Part shown: in pieces, positions 25,539-35,130 of the stretch
Position numbering within the stretch: the first letter of the stretch is position 1
How the letters are laid out: each line of letters starts with the position of its first letter
Assembly: GCA_041684965.1 (NCBI GenBank)
Contig: JAWLGR010000004.1
Location: 176,239-240,238 of the forward strand
Direction of reading: 5' to 3'
Length of the DNA: 64,000 nucleotides
Source of the DNA: Mariniphaga sp041684965
Lineage (GTDB): Bacteria; Bacteroidota; Bacteroidia; Bacteroidales; Prolixibacteraceae
Notes under the pieces: generated by a model
Seen by the model: only the letters and a program-made list of their open reading frames with translations
Told to the model about the DNA's origin: nothing
Database searches by the model: none
Position numbers and translations under genes: made by a program

Positions 25539-25650
25539 AAATTGTAAGATAACAAAAGTCAGCAGGAAAAATTAAATCTGCATGGAAAAGGAGCAGAAGA
25601 TAGAGCTTAGAGGGCAAGGAAAACAACCCTCGGGGCACGAGTTGTGATCC

Positions 25651-25690
25651 TGCCAGGCCTGAATCAAAGCCCCCGGGTGCAGCGGTTTCC
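25651..25690 (+). repeat. R2 inter-gene repeat, copy d
   Basis: GCCAGGCCTGAATCAAAGCC followed by GGGTGCAGCGGTTTCC, 113 bp after the SusD-mosaic stop. Confidence 0.75.
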
Positions 25691-25771
25691 ATACCGCAGA
25701 TTTGATGCCACAATTTTAAGGAACCGTCAGTTCTTCAGCTGCCGGAAACCCCATTTCCTGCATCGCCGTTC

Positions 25772-25970
25772 CCTCAGCCGGATGATGGACCAGCACGCCC
25801 TTTTGATTTGCGGGAAGGTATTCCAAAAACAAATAACCCACATTCACCAGTCGTTATGCCTTTCCCTGCAAAAAATTTAAAAAAACAGCCGCCGGCAAAA
25901 TTCTACCCTAAAGCATCATTTGATTATTAATTCTTTTTTAACTTGCCCTTAAATACTAACTGATCCAATA
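25772..25970 (+). repeat. Partial inter-gene block and R1 repeat, copy e
   Basis: From CTCAGCCGGATGATGGACCA to 25884 it matches the end of the blocks at 14.6 and 22.6 kb. From 25885 it is R1 (CAGCCGCCGGCAAAATTCT, AAAGCATCATTTGATTA, TTCTTTTTTAACTTGCCC). The XRE regulator starts ~155 bp further on. Confidence 0.75.
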
Positions 25971-26125
25971 AATAATAATCTTGCAGCTGAAATAGAACAT
26001 GCACCAATCGTTATACAGTTTTTGAAATCACTTCAGACAAACTTGTCGTCATTATGACGCAAGAAAGACATAACAAAAACAAACGATACTAAATACTTTT
26101 GCTCTCGACAATAAATAATGAAAAA

Positions 26126-26725
26126 ATGAAAAATGCCGATTTAGCTCAAAGAGTAAAAGAACTGCGTAATCGAAAAGGAATTTCTCAAGAATTGTTAGCC
26201 GAAGATACTGGATTAAGTCTTCGAACAATACAACGCATAGAAAATGGAGAAACAACCCCACGTGGAGATACATTAACAAGACTGGCAAACTCATTAAGTG
26301 TAACTCCGGATGAATTAATTGACTGGACAATTAATGAAGACAATGGTTATTTGACCGCATTAAACCTTTCATCGCTTGGATTTATATTGTTTCCTCTTCT
26401 TGGAATAATAATACCATTAATTCTTTGGATTAGTAAAAAGGATAAAATCAAGAATATCAACAAAACAGGGAAAGGTGTTATAAACTTTCAATTATCATGG
26501 ACTATCTTGATTTTAGGAACTTACATATTTTTTGTAGGAAGGACATTTTACAGAATTAATCAAGCAGGAGATATTTCTCTTTCTCTAATTGGAAACCCTG
26601 CAATTATGTACGGAATTTTTGGATTTCTTTATTTGTATAATTTTATTCTAATTATCGTTAACACAATAAGAATATATAGTGGAAAAGAGATTAAGTATTT
26701 ACCAATGATTCGATTCATTAAATAG
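26126..26725 (+). CDS. XRE-family HTH regulator with DUF4870-like membrane domain
   Basis: About 199 residues from the ATG at 26126 ('MKNADLAQRVKELRNRKGIS'); the frame is open nine codons further upstream. The N-terminal HTH_3 domain ('ISQELLAEDTGLSLRTIQRI', 'ENGETTPRGDTLTRLANSL') is followed by four predicted membrane helices with a DUF4870-like pattern ('GVINFQLSWTILIL'). Such proteins tie DNA binding to the membrane; the signal is unknown. It is the last + strand accessory gene before the minus-strand phosphate operon. Between its stop and phoR, 26810-26845 holds a degenerate R3 first block (CGTTAAACCCACCaaAGCACC). Confidence 0.8.
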   Translation: MKNADLAQRVKELRNRKGISQELLAEDTGLSLRTIQRIENGETTPRGDTLTRLANSLSVTPDELIDWTINEDNGYLTALNLSSLGFILFPLLGIIIPLILWISKKDKIKNINKTGKGVINFQLSWTILILGTYIFFVGRTFYRINQAGDISLSLIGNPAIMYGIFGFLYLYNFILIIVNTIRIYSGKEIKYLPMIRFIK

Positions 26726-26867
26726 AAATACAAATGAAAGACATTTAGCCTATAAAAAACAATTAGGATTAGGAAACCTAACTCCGAAATCACTTACGAT
26801 TCATATGCTAACCGTTAAACCCACCAAAGCACCTCTCCCACCACCCGTTAGCTGATAGGGTAGCCCC

Positions 26868-28637
26868 TCACCTCTTCGCAAGCATAAACAAAAACTCGAT
26901 CCCCCCCTCAGGCTTATTCCTTACCGTGATGTTCCCCTTGTGCAGCTGGATGGCATTTTTTACAATGGAAAGCCCCAGTCCGGTACCGCCGGTTTCACGG
27001 GTGCGGCCTGAATCGATGCGGTAGAAACGTTCAAAGATGCGCTGCAGGTGCTCCTCGGGAATGCCGATGCCGTCGTCGGAATAGGTAAAGTAGTGGTATT
27101 TTTTGTCTTCCAGGTAGTTTTTTATTTCAATGGTGACGTTTTCGCCTGCATAGTTGATTGAGTTTTCTATCAGGTTCTGGAAAACCGACGATAAAAGCGA
27201 ATCGTTGCCCATCACAACCACCTCGTCGTCAATGTAGAGCTTGCACTTCATGTTCTTTTCCGATAGCCTGTTTTCAAGGTTTTCCAGTACATCGCGCACG
27301 ATGCTTTTAACCACCACAGGCTTTATTTCGAACAGCTCTCCGGCATCTTCTATATTATTTAACAGAGAGATGTCATTCAGCAAATGATTCAGCCGTTCGG
27401 TCTGACTGTGGGCACGGCTGATGAAATATTTCTGCTTATCGGCATCGATTTTCGGGTTGTTCATAATCGTTTCAAGGTAACCCTTTATGGAGGCCAGCGG
27501 TGTTTTCAGTTCATGGGCAATGTTCGACGTCAGCTGCTGCTTCAGCAACCGGCGCTTCTCGGGCCGGGTGATGTCGGTGATCAGTATTTCGAAGCTCTTG
27601 TCTGCGAATATTATGCACAGCAGCTTAAAATACCGCTCGTTTTTACTTATTGTGTATTCGATCTGCGGCAATTCGTTCTTTGGAAATTCAGTGTCGGAAT
27701 GAAGGTATTTCTTCAGAAAACTGTTGATTTTTTTAAACTCCGGGATTGTAAAGATATGCTCAGCCGAAACGGTTGAAGTATGTGAAATTAAACTGATGTA
27801 CTGAATAAAATGACTGTTGGCCAGTATTTTTTCCTTCTTCGGGGAGAAAAATGAAATGCCTTCATTCAGTATGTTCATGTGATTAAAGAACCGTTCTTTT
27901 TCCATCTCGAGGTCCAGGTGTGTTTTCCGAAGGTTGCTGTAAATTTTAACAATCTGGGAACCAATTTCACCCAACTCGTTTTTAGGGAAATCAATCTGTG
28001 TGTCGATGGGTTCATTTCGTCCTGCCCGTATGGCAAAATCTTTAAGTTTTGTAATGGAAACGGCAAGCTGCCTGGTAAAAAAATCGATAAGAAATCCGAT
28101 TAAAATAAAAACCAAAAGGATAAAAATCAGGAAATTACGTTCAGCCTTCAGGAAGTTTTCAACCTGTATGTCATAGAGCATCGCTGAACGCACAAAGTAC
28201 CCGTCATAGTATTTGGCAAAATAGTAGAATTCCTGCTCTGTAGTGCCCGAACGGCGAATGTTCGACCCTGAACCTGTGTAAAGGGCTTTTTGAACTTCAG
28301 GCCGCTGCAGGTGGTTTTCCATTGCAGCAACATCCTCTACAAAATTATCGTAAAGTACGTTGCCACCGCGTGCAATGATTGTAATCCTGAGATTTGGATC
28401 ACCGATAAGATAATTCAGCGTATCTGCTTTGCGGAGGTTGTTTTCTTCAATCAACCGGTAATGATCAACATAATTACTCGTAATTTCAGCAGCATTCTCC
28501 AGCCTGTTTTCGAGCTGATTGACCTTATAGCTCTTTTCACGCTGCAACTGAAACAACAACACTGCCACTATAAAAACAATGAAGACCGATATAAAGTAGA
28601 TAAATACTTTTTTCCTGAATGATTTACGTTCCGGCAC
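26868..28637 (-). CDS. phoR: PhoR-like phosphate sensor histidine kinase
   Basis: 589 residues. Two N-terminal membrane segments (~11-29 and ~167-186) enclose a ~135-residue extracytoplasmic domain, then HAMP and PAS-like regions, HisKA with 'SNIAHELKTPLASIKGY' (phosphoacceptor His about 374) and HATPase_c with N box 'QNLIENSINYA', 'DDGIGIPEEHLQRIFERFYR' and 'GGTGLGLSIVKNAIQLH'. It is the last gene of the pst-pho operon, 17 bp after the response regulator gene. It should phosphorylate PhoB under low phosphate and be restrained by the Pst-PhoU complex (family knowledge). Confidence 0.9.
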   Translation of the reverse strand: MPERKSFRKKVFIYFISVFIVFIVAVLLFQLQREKSYKVNQLENRLENAAEITSNYVDHYRLIEENNLRKADTLNYLIGDPNLRITIIARGGNVLYDNFVEDVAAMENHLQRPEVQKALYTGSGSNIRRSGTTEQEFYYFAKYYDGYFVRSAMLYDIQVENFLKAERNFLIFILLVFILIGFLIDFFTRQLAVSITKLKDFAIRAGRNEPIDTQIDFPKNELGEIGSQIVKIYSNLRKTHLDLEMEKERFFNHMNILNEGISFFSPKKEKILANSHFIQYISLISHTSTVSAEHIFTIPEFKKINSFLKKYLHSDTEFPKNELPQIEYTISKNERYFKLLCIIFADKSFEILITDITRPEKRRLLKQQLTSNIAHELKTPLASIKGYLETIMNNPKIDADKQKYFISRAHSQTERLNHLLNDISLLNNIEDAGELFEIKPVVVKSIVRDVLENLENRLSEKNMKCKLYIDDEVVVMGNDSLLSSVFQNLIENSINYAGENVTIEIKNYLEDKKYHYFTYSDDGIGIPEEHLQRIFERFYRIDSGRTRETGGTGLGLSIVKNAIQLHKGNITVRNKPEGGIEFLFMLAKR

Positions 28638-28654
28638 TTTTATAAATTTTAATA

Positions 28655-29353
28655 TTAAACCGTTTGCTTGTCTTTAAACCGATACCCATAACCCGATCTT
28701 CCCTTGATGCAACTGCCATAGCTCCCAATTTTCTTTCGGAGTCGTGCAATGTTAACATCCACGTTCCGTTCGGTAACAATCACATCATCGCTCCAGATCC
28801 GGTTGAGAATCTCTTCGCGACTAAAAAAATGACCCTTCTGCTTCATGAGCATAACCAGAATTTCAAACTCCTTGCGGGTAAGATTCACCTGTTCACCATC
28901 AATCTGTACAGTTTTATTATCGGTATCCACAAGCAATTCATCCGATGACAACAGTTTATTTTCTAATGAAACAGCTTTTCCCCGCTTCATCACTGCCCTT
29001 ACCCGGGCCATCACCTCTTTAATTGAAAAGGGCTTGGGAATGTAATCATCGGCACCTACATTGAACCCGGTAAGGACATCGTTTTCCGTATTTTTGGCTG
29101 TAAGGAAAATAATGGGTACGGTAAGGTTCATTTCCTTTCGCATTACCGATGCCATCCGGTAACCTGAGGTATTCCCCATCATCACATCGAGCAGGATAAG
29201 ATCAAAATCTTTAAGGTCCAATTTTAAAGCTGCTTCGGCCGAATGCTCCACCTCAACATGAAACCCTTCACTTGCCAGGTTAAACTCCAGGATTTCGCAC
29301 AAATCCCGTTCATCGTCAACCACAAGTATTTTATAAATTTTTTCCTCGCTCAT
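28655..29353 (-). CDS. phoB: PhoB/PhoP-like response regulator
   Basis: 232 residues. Receiver domain with acidic pocket 'VVDDERD', phosphoacceptor D56 in 'LILLDVMMG', a Thr in 'IIFLTAKN' and Lys in 'YIPKPFS', followed by an OmpR/PhoB winged-helix domain ('LTRKEFEILVMLMKQ', 'RNVDVNIARLRKKIG', 'GYGYRFK'). Its place between phoU and the kinase in the pst operon supports the Pho assignment. The probable target is the 11-bp-periodic box seen at 34748 and 13777. Confidence 0.9.
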   Translation of the reverse strand: MSEEKIYKILVVDDERDLCEILEFNLASEGFHVEVEHSAEAALKLDLKDFDLILLDVMMGNTSGYRMASVMRKEMNLTVPIIFLTAKNTENDVLTGFNVGADDYIPKPFSIKEVMARVRAVMKRGKAVSLENKLLSSDELLVDTDNKTVQIDGEQVNLTRKEFEILVMLMKQKGHFFSREEILNRIWSDDVIVTERNVDVNIARLRKKIGSYGSCIKGRSGYGYRFKDKQTV

Positions 29354-29361
29354 AATTTTTA

Positions 29362-30048
29362 TTAATCAATTTTTTTGGTGTGCCGGATGTCTCTTCCCTC
29401 GATAGAATAAACCGCTGCTTCTGCAATGTTGGTGGCATGATCGCCAATACGCTCAATATTGGCCACCACTGCATTCAGGCTGATAAAGCTGCTGAGCAGC
29501 TGCTTGTTCTCATCCGACAGCTTGCTTTTCTTGATGGCCTTTTTCATCATCTTACTGTTAAGCTCATCAACAACCGAGTCATTTTTAATGGTCCAGATGG
29601 CATACTCCTTGTCATCGGTTGTAAAAGCCACCAGGGCTTTGTTTACCATACCGGAACTTTGAATGTACATGTTCGACACCACATCGGCCATTCCTGAATA
29701 GATATCCGGAATTTTAATGTTTTGTATTAACCGGACGATGTTTGTAACCTGGTCGCCAATCCTTTCAAGGTTGATGATGATCCGGTAGCAGGCAATTATC
29801 TTACGGATATCGGAAGCCACCGGCTGATACAGCACAATGGTATTCACAATCTTATCGCTCAGCTTTACCTCGTACTTGTCTATTTTAGCTTCATTGCTAA
29901 AAATCTCATTGTATACCTCTTCGGGAACTTTATTGTCACCCGAAGCAACAATCTTTTCAAGCAAATCGAGCTGATGCAGCACCAGGTTTGCAAACTCCTC
30001 AAAATCGGCCAGGATGTTATTTATTGCAACGTCTTTTTTTGATGTCAT
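29362..30048 (-). CDS. phoU: Phosphate signalling protein PhoU
   Basis: 228 residues with two PhoU three-helix domains; conserved stretches 'IVLYQPVASDIRKIIACYRI', 'NLERIGDQVTNI' and 'VVANIERIGDHATNIAEAAV' carry the metal-binding E/DxxxD motifs. It links PstB activity to PhoR and prevents excess phosphate uptake. It lies 30 bp after pstB. Confidence 0.95.
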   Translation of the reverse strand: MTSKKDVAINNILADFEEFANLVLHQLDLLEKIVASGDNKVPEEVYNEIFSNEAKIDKYEVKLSDKIVNTIVLYQPVASDIRKIIACYRIIINLERIGDQVTNIVRLIQNIKIPDIYSGMADVVSNMYIQSSGMVNKALVAFTTDDKEYAIWTIKNDSVVDELNSKMMKKAIKKSKLSDENKQLLSSFISLNAVVANIERIGDHATNIAEAAVYSIEGRDIRHTKKID

Positions 30049-30078
30049 CTGTTTTTCAATTAAGTGAAGTTAAACAAT

Positions 30079-30858
30079 TTAACCGAATTTACCTGTGAGG
30101 TATTCTTCCGTACGCCTATCTTTTGGCCGGGTGAACATATCCTTTGTTTTACCGTATTCCACCAGTTCACCTAGGTACATAAACATCGAATAATCTGAAA
30201 TCCGCGCTGCCTGCGACATGTTGTGCGTGACCATTAAAATGGTATAGTTTTCTTTCAGTTTTACAAGCAGGTCTTCAACTTTCGATGTGGCAACGGGATC
30301 GAGCGCTGAAGTAGGCTCATCGAGCAGGATGACTTCGGGACCAAATGCCAGGGCACGGGCAATGCACAGCCGCTGCTGCTGCCCCCCTGAAAGGAAGTTC
30401 CCCTTTTTATAGAGCCCGTCCTTTACTTCATCCCACAGGGTGACATCGCGAAGCGACCGTTCCACTATCTCATCGCGTTTCGAACGCTTCAGGTGGATGC
30501 CATTCAGTTTATAACCGGCAATCACATTGTCGTAAATGCTCATTGTAGGAAACGGGTTGGGCCGCTGAAACACCATGCCCGTCATACGCCTTAGCTGAAT
30601 GGCAGGCATTTTAAAAATATCCTTGCCATTCAATTCGATGGATCCTTTTGTTTCAATGCTATCATACAGTTCATGCATGCGGTTCACTGCCCTTAGCAAC
30701 GTACTTTTACCGCATCCCGAGGGTCCCATTATGGCTGTTACGCTGTTTCTTTTTATATCAGCCGACACATCGTTCACTGCATATTTTCCCTTATCGTACG
30801 AAACAAAAAGGTTTTTTATGGAAAGGACCGGATCTTTTATGTTTATTCTGTTATCCAT
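30079..30858 (-). CDS. pstB: Phosphate ABC transporter ATP-binding protein
   Basis: About 259 residues from the ATG at 30858 ('MDNRINIKDPVLSIKNLFVS'); an upstream ATG at 30906 would overlap pstA and adds 16 atypical residues. Walker A 'GPSGCGKST', signature 'LSGGQQQR', Walker B 'VILLDEPTSALDP' and switch His 'MVTHNMSQAARISDYSMFM' are intact and typical of PstB, as is 'GMVFQRPNPFPTMSIYDNV'. It powers high-affinity phosphate import with PstA, PstC and PstS. Confidence 0.95.
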   Translation of the reverse strand: MDNRINIKDPVLSIKNLFVSYDKGKYAVNDVSADIKRNSVTAIMGPSGCGKSTLLRAVNRMHELYDSIETKGSIELNGKDIFKMPAIQLRRMTGMVFQRPNPFPTMSIYDNVIAGYKLNGIHLKRSKRDEIVERSLRDVTLWDEVKDGLYKKGNFLSGGQQQRLCIARALAFGPEVILLDEPTSALDPVATSKVEDLLVKLKENYTILMVTHNMSQAARISDYSMFMYLGELVEYGKTKDMFTRPKDRRTEEYLTGKFG

Positions 30859-30868
30859 CGAAATGCTT

Positions 30869-31756
30869 CTATGTTTTACGTCTGGCAATTTGTTTAGATG
30901 TAACATTTAAAATAAGTACCATAGCCATCAGCAGCAGGGAGGAACTCCAGATCAGATCCACCATATTCGGATCGTTGTAAAACTCCCATATGAGCAGCGG
31001 GATGGCACTGACGGGCTCTGTAACATCAAATGTAACCCGGCTGCTTCCCAGGGCAGTAAGCAAAAGCGGCGCTGTTTCACCCAATATCCTTGAAATCCCA
31101 AGCAGGATGCCTGTTAAAAGTCCGCTGAAACCTGTGGGTATCAAAACCCTTAAAAGCACCTTATAATAGGGTACTCCCAGAGCCACGGCAGCTTCTTTTA
31201 TGCTAACAGGTATCATTTTCAAGGTCTCTTCTGTGGAGCGTACTATCATGGGAAGCATCATAATGGCCAGTGATACGCTTCCAGCCAAAGCAGAAAATCC
31301 GTTTGTTACATGTTTTACCACCCACAAATAAGCAATAAGTCCAAGAACAATTGAGGGTACCCCCTGGAGAATATCAGATACGTTTCGTGTTAACCCTGCA
31401 AGAAATTTTTTCTGGTTTTCATACAGGTAAATGCCAGTTAATATTCCAACCGGTATGGCTATTGCGGCTGCTACCGTAACCATCAGCAGTGTACCCGAAA
31501 TACCGTTGACGATCCCCCCGGGTATTCTCTCATTATTGGTTACGGCCGTCATCGCTTCAAATGTATCAGGAGGTGTTTCCAGTAAGAAGCTGAGGCTTAT
31601 CTGACCGATCCCTTTTACAATGAGCTCATAGATTATCAGGATAATCGGGGAAATAGTAATTATTGAAAAGCCGAATATCAGCCACAGGAAAATTTGGTCC
31701 TTTAATTTTCTTCGGCGAATATTATCTCTTATGGCACTGTTATTCCGGGAACTCAT
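30869..31756 (-). CDS. pstA: Phosphate ABC transporter permease PstA
   Basis: 295 residues, six predicted membrane helices, with the EAA loop 'IKEAAVALGVPYYKVLLRVL' and the PstA-type 'GVPSIVLGLIAYLWVV' segment. The periplasmic loop 'TNNERIPGGIVNGISGTLLM' is typical. It forms the translocation channel with PstC. Three bp separate it from pstC. Confidence 0.93.
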   Translation of the reverse strand: MSSRNNSAIRDNIRRRKLKDQIFLWLIFGFSIITISPIILIIYELIVKGIGQISLSFLLETPPDTFEAMTAVTNNERIPGGIVNGISGTLLMVTVAAAIAIPVGILTGIYLYENQKKFLAGLTRNVSDILQGVPSIVLGLIAYLWVVKHVTNGFSALAGSVSLAIMMLPMIVRSTEETLKMIPVSIKEAAVALGVPYYKVLLRVLIPTGFSGLLTGILLGISRILGETAPLLLTALGSSRVTFDVTEPVSAIPLLIWEFYNDPNMVDLIWSSSLLLMAMVLILNVTSKQIARRKT

Positions 31757-31759
31757 AAC

Positions 31760-32611
31760 CTATGACATTTTTTTTATGATGAGTTTTCCTATGGCATTTA
31801 TTATTCCTGTAATAAGAAACAGCAACAAACCAATGGCAATCAGAGCACTTAGTTTCAAACCGCTGGCTTCGCCAAACTGGTTGGCAATTACACTGGCCAT
31901 TGAATTGCCCGTACTGAAAAGCCCATCTGGTACTATGTTGGCATTCCCGATAAGCATGGTAACAGCCATTGTCTCCCCCAGCGCCCTTCCAAAAGCCAGG
32001 ATATACCCGGCCATTATTCCCGAACGTGCGGAGGGTACAATCACGTTAAAAACGACCTCACTTCGGGTGGCACCCAGTGAATAAGCTGCTTCCTTGAGTT
32101 CGTTGGGCACCATCGTAATGATTTCATTGCTTATAGAAGTGGCATAGGGGATGATCATAATGGCAAGTATAACTCCTGCAGTAAAAATACCAAATCCCTG
32201 ATTTGGTACTCCAAGATCGATAAGAAAGGGGCGCAGTACATAGAACCCCCAAAGTCCGTAAACTATGGAAGGTATTCCGGCCAGTAAGTCAACCATACTG
32301 CCAAAAATTTTAGCCACATGTGTCCCGCGGTAATACTCTCCTAAAAATAGGGAAGCCGAAAATGAAAGCGGAAGACTTATGAGCAATGCCAGCACTGAGG
32401 TTATAATAGTTCCGGCGATAAATGGCAGCGCTCCGTAATCTTCCTGTCCGCTTCTGGGATTCCATTCATCGGAAATAATAAACCCGGGACCAAATTCTTT
32501 AAATACCGGAATAGCTCCCACGGTAAGGGAGTAAACCATCCCGGCAGCAAGTAATAAAATAATAAACGATGCCGAAAGCAAAACGGCTTTGGTTATTTTA
32601 TCACTGTTCAT
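31760..32611 (-). CDS. pstC: Phosphate ABC transporter permease PstC
   Basis: 283 residues, six predicted membrane helices, 'WNPRSGQEDYGALPFIAGTI', 'LAGIPSIVYGLWGFYVL' and the EAA loop 'ELKEAAYSLGATRSEVV' are PstC hallmarks. Located 16 bp after pstS in the operon. Confidence 0.93.
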   Translation of the reverse strand: MNSDKITKAVLLSASFIILLLAAGMVYSLTVGAIPVFKEFGPGFIISDEWNPRSGQEDYGALPFIAGTIITSVLALLISLPLSFSASLFLGEYYRGTHVAKIFGSMVDLLAGIPSIVYGLWGFYVLRPFLIDLGVPNQGFGIFTAGVILAIMIIPYATSISNEIITMVPNELKEAAYSLGATRSEVVFNVIVPSARSGIMAGYILAFGRALGETMAVTMLIGNANIVPDGLFSTGNSMASVIANQFGEASGLKLSALIAIGLLLFLITGIINAIGKLIIKKMS

Positions 32612-32627
32612 TTATTGGCTGTATATA

Positions 32628-33701
32628 TTATAACAGAGGTTCACCATCATAGGTAACCGATCGTAATACTTTCTTTGCCTTTTCAACCGTTGCTTCTGCC
32701 AGGGGTGAATAATGCACTTTTTCGGCCATCCCCTGGGCTTCTTCGCTCACCAGCCAGTTGAGAAACTCCACCGTAGTTGTAGCCTGCATCTTTGACCGGT
32801 TGTTGTAATTCTGTTCCTTATAAAGAATTATCCAGGTAAATCCACTGATTGGATATGCTTCCGGATCAGCAGAATTGGTAAGCATTACCCTGGTGTCTTC
32901 AGGGATATTACCTTTTGCTGAGGCACTCACAGAAGCAGTAGTCGGAAGAACATAGTTCCCGGAACTGTTTTGCACGCTTGCCGTCTGGATGCGCTGTGCA
33001 AACGCGTATTCTGATCCAATGTAGCCAATAGAACCCTGGGTCTGCTTAATGGTTCCTGCAACCCCCGGATTTCCCTTTGCTCCCATTCCTGCAGGCCACT
33101 GAAGGGCTTTCCCCGTACCGACTTTTTTCTCCCATGCGGGACTAATTTTGCTCATGTAATCACTGAAAATATGAGTGGTCCCGCTGCCATCTGAACGGTA
33201 AATGACATTGATTTCCAAATCAGGGAAAGTGATATCCGGATTGTTCTGCCTCATAAGCGGATGATTCCAGCGGGTGATTTCACCCATAAAAATCTTTTCC
33301 AATAACTCGTCCGATAGCTTCAGGTCTTCCACCCCAGGAAGGTTATATGCAATAACCACAGCACCGATAACCGTAGGAATATGAACCACTTCTGCAGCTA
33401 AATCTGCAAGCTGTTCATCTTCAAGGTAAGCATCTGTAGCACCAAAGTCGACTACCCTGTCGGCCAGACTACGGATTCCCCCGCCCGAACCAATTCCGCC
33501 ATAGGTAATCTCCACACCGGTTTTTTGAGTGTACTCCTTCATCACCATATTGTAATAGGGCATGGGGAAAGTGGCCCCTGCGGCAGTCAATGCAATGTTT
33601 GACTTTCCTGATTTTGTACCTCCTTCCCTGTTCGAAGATCCCTGGCACGCACTTATTGCAATGACTATTGCAAGCAGCATAAAAAGATTTGTAATTTTCA
33701 T
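32628..33701 (-). CDS. pstS: Phosphate-binding lipoprotein PstS
   Basis: 357 residues. Lipobox ending at C19 ('AIVIAISACQ'). PstS-family phosphate-binding motifs include 'AAGATFPMPYYNMVM', 'GIGSGGGIRSL', 'DFGATDAYL', 'YRSDGSGTTHIFSDY' and 'GSIGYIGSEYA'. It captures phosphate in the periplasm for PstCA. Twelve bp after the porin gene. Confidence 0.95.
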   Translation of the reverse strand: MKITNLFMLLAIVIAISACQGSSNREGGTKSGKSNIALTAAGATFPMPYYNMVMKEYTQKTGVEITYGGIGSGGGIRSLADRVVDFGATDAYLEDEQLADLAAEVVHIPTVIGAVVIAYNLPGVEDLKLSDELLEKIFMGEITRWNHPLMRQNNPDITFPDLEINVIYRSDGSGTTHIFSDYMSKISPAWEKKVGTGKALQWPAGMGAKGNPGVAGTIKQTQGSIGYIGSEYAFAQRIQTASVQNSSGNYVLPTTASVSASAKGNIPEDTRVMLTNSADPEAYPISGFTWIILYKEQNYNNRSKMQATTTVEFLNWLVSEEAQGMAEKVHYSPLAEATVEKAKKVLRSVTYDGEPLL

Positions 33702-33713
33702 ATTTTTTTCGGA

Positions 33714-34715
33714 TTAAAACCTTACTTCACAATTTAAATAAATGCTATGGATTGATGGTGAATCGCTTTCAGAACTCCACAGCCTGTAATTGGGTGCAAA
33801 CTTTACACCCCTGATGGGTGAATATTCTACCCCTGCAATAACAAGTTGCCCGTCTCTGTCAATTTGCCAGGGCTCGTTTTCACCGGCAAGGGTATTGGAA
33901 TTCAGCCTATCGTACCTACCAAATATTTTTACATTTGGTATGGGAGCATAAGATGCAAAAACAGAGGGCCCAAACCGGTCCCTGTCTTCAATCATGTTAA
34001 CATTTTGCTGGTAGTTGTAGCCCCCGCCAACGATAACTTCATTATCCTTATAAGCTAAAAACCCTGAATAGGATTGTTGCTTTACATCACCTCCCAAGTA
34101 ATCGGCGTAAACCCGTGCTGTTACCGATTGCAAGGCATGAGCGGTTATCCCCAAAGCCGGACGCAGATAATCGTCGCCTTGCATCTTCTGGTAGCCCTCT
34201 CCGTTAAAAACCGAAATATCAGCACTTATAAAATCAGCAAAGTCATATTTTACGGTAGCGCCGAGGTCAGCACTTGAACTAAAGCTGTACAAGTCCTGGA
34301 AAACCTCTTCTATGTACCGGTACCCCCAGATATCTTCTTCCACTTTAAACTGGGTGGTAGGTACCATACCGAACAAGAAAGTCAGGTTTGATTTCCGATA
34401 CCGGAGGTAAGCATTTTTCAAAAACCCTGAAAACTGATGGTCGCCAGCATCGGGATCTCCGAAATCCATAACAATGTATCCATACCATTCAGCGTTAAAT
34501 GTATACTGATACCCAAGATAGGCACGTGTTATTTCAAACGCCTGAAATTTATTGCCATCAGTGAAATCCTTATGGAAGTTGGAAAAAATTAAGGACAGCG
34601 GTTTACCCTGGGGTTGAACACCTGTTGATTCCTGTCCTGAAGTTGTTGCCAAGGTAGATAGTGCCAGCAAAACAATTAGGAAAATCTTTCTCAATAATAA
34701 AGTAATCTGTTTCAT
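33714..34715 (-). CDS. Outer-membrane porin of the phosphate operon
   Basis: 333 residues. Signal peptide ('LALSTLATTSGQ'), then a 16-stranded-type barrel similar to OprP/OprO-like or DUF3078-like porins, ending 'SIYLNCEVRF' with terminal Phe. As first gene of the pst-pho operon it should let phosphate or polyphosphate cross the outer membrane under starvation (context inference). The 11-bp-periodic box at 34748-34786 and a CAATTTTG -7-like element (34730-34737) lie directly upstream. Confidence 0.8.
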   Translation of the reverse strand: MKQITLLLRKIFLIVLLALSTLATTSGQESTGVQPQGKPLSLIFSNFHKDFTDGNKFQAFEITRAYLGYQYTFNAEWYGYIVMDFGDPDAGDHQFSGFLKNAYLRYRKSNLTFLFGMVPTTQFKVEEDIWGYRYIEEVFQDLYSFSSSADLGATVKYDFADFISADISVFNGEGYQKMQGDDYLRPALGITAHALQSVTARVYADYLGGDVKQQSYSGFLAYKDNEVIVGGGYNYQQNVNMIEDRDRFGPSVFASYAPIPNVKIFGRYDRLNSNTLAGENEPWQIDRDGQLVIAGVEYSPIRGVKFAPNYRLWSSESDSPSIHSIYLNCEVRF

Positions 34716-34729
34716 ATCTAATTATGTTG

Positions 34730-34786
34730 CAAAATTGGTTGTAACAAGTTACACAAGAATTAAAAAAATATTACAAAATGATTAAT
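34730..34786 (-). promoter_or_regulatory. Putative PHO-box promoter of the pst-pho operon
   Basis: Four hexamers exactly 11 bp apart, read on +: GTTACA (34748), ATTAAA (34759), ATTACA (34770), ATTAAT (34781). Ten bp downstream on the transcribed strand is CAATTTTG (34730-34737), a 7/8 match to TAnnTTTG. The repeats occupy the place of the -33 element, as PhoB boxes replace -35 sequences in other phyla. Confidence 0.55.
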
Positions 34787-35130
34787 TTTTTATCTCCGGC
34801 CACCACACTTACAATTTTTCTTACACCGAACCTAAAATTACATCATGGTCATTAAAACCACTAGACATATAATACCAAATCAATAATGTCCATGTCAATC
34901 GACAAAAAATGATTAAATTTGTCGAAACGATACGACAATATGGATGTACATACCAGAATTCCTGCAACTGCGAAACCTACCACTAAAATTTCAATAAGTG
35001 CTATCTTAATCATAATAATGCATCCTTAATTTTATACTATAATAGAAATCTGTTTTCATTACAATTGGAAATAATCTAACCCTAAAACATGACTCAAGGC
35101 CAAAACCATAGCGGGAAAAAATAAAATATT

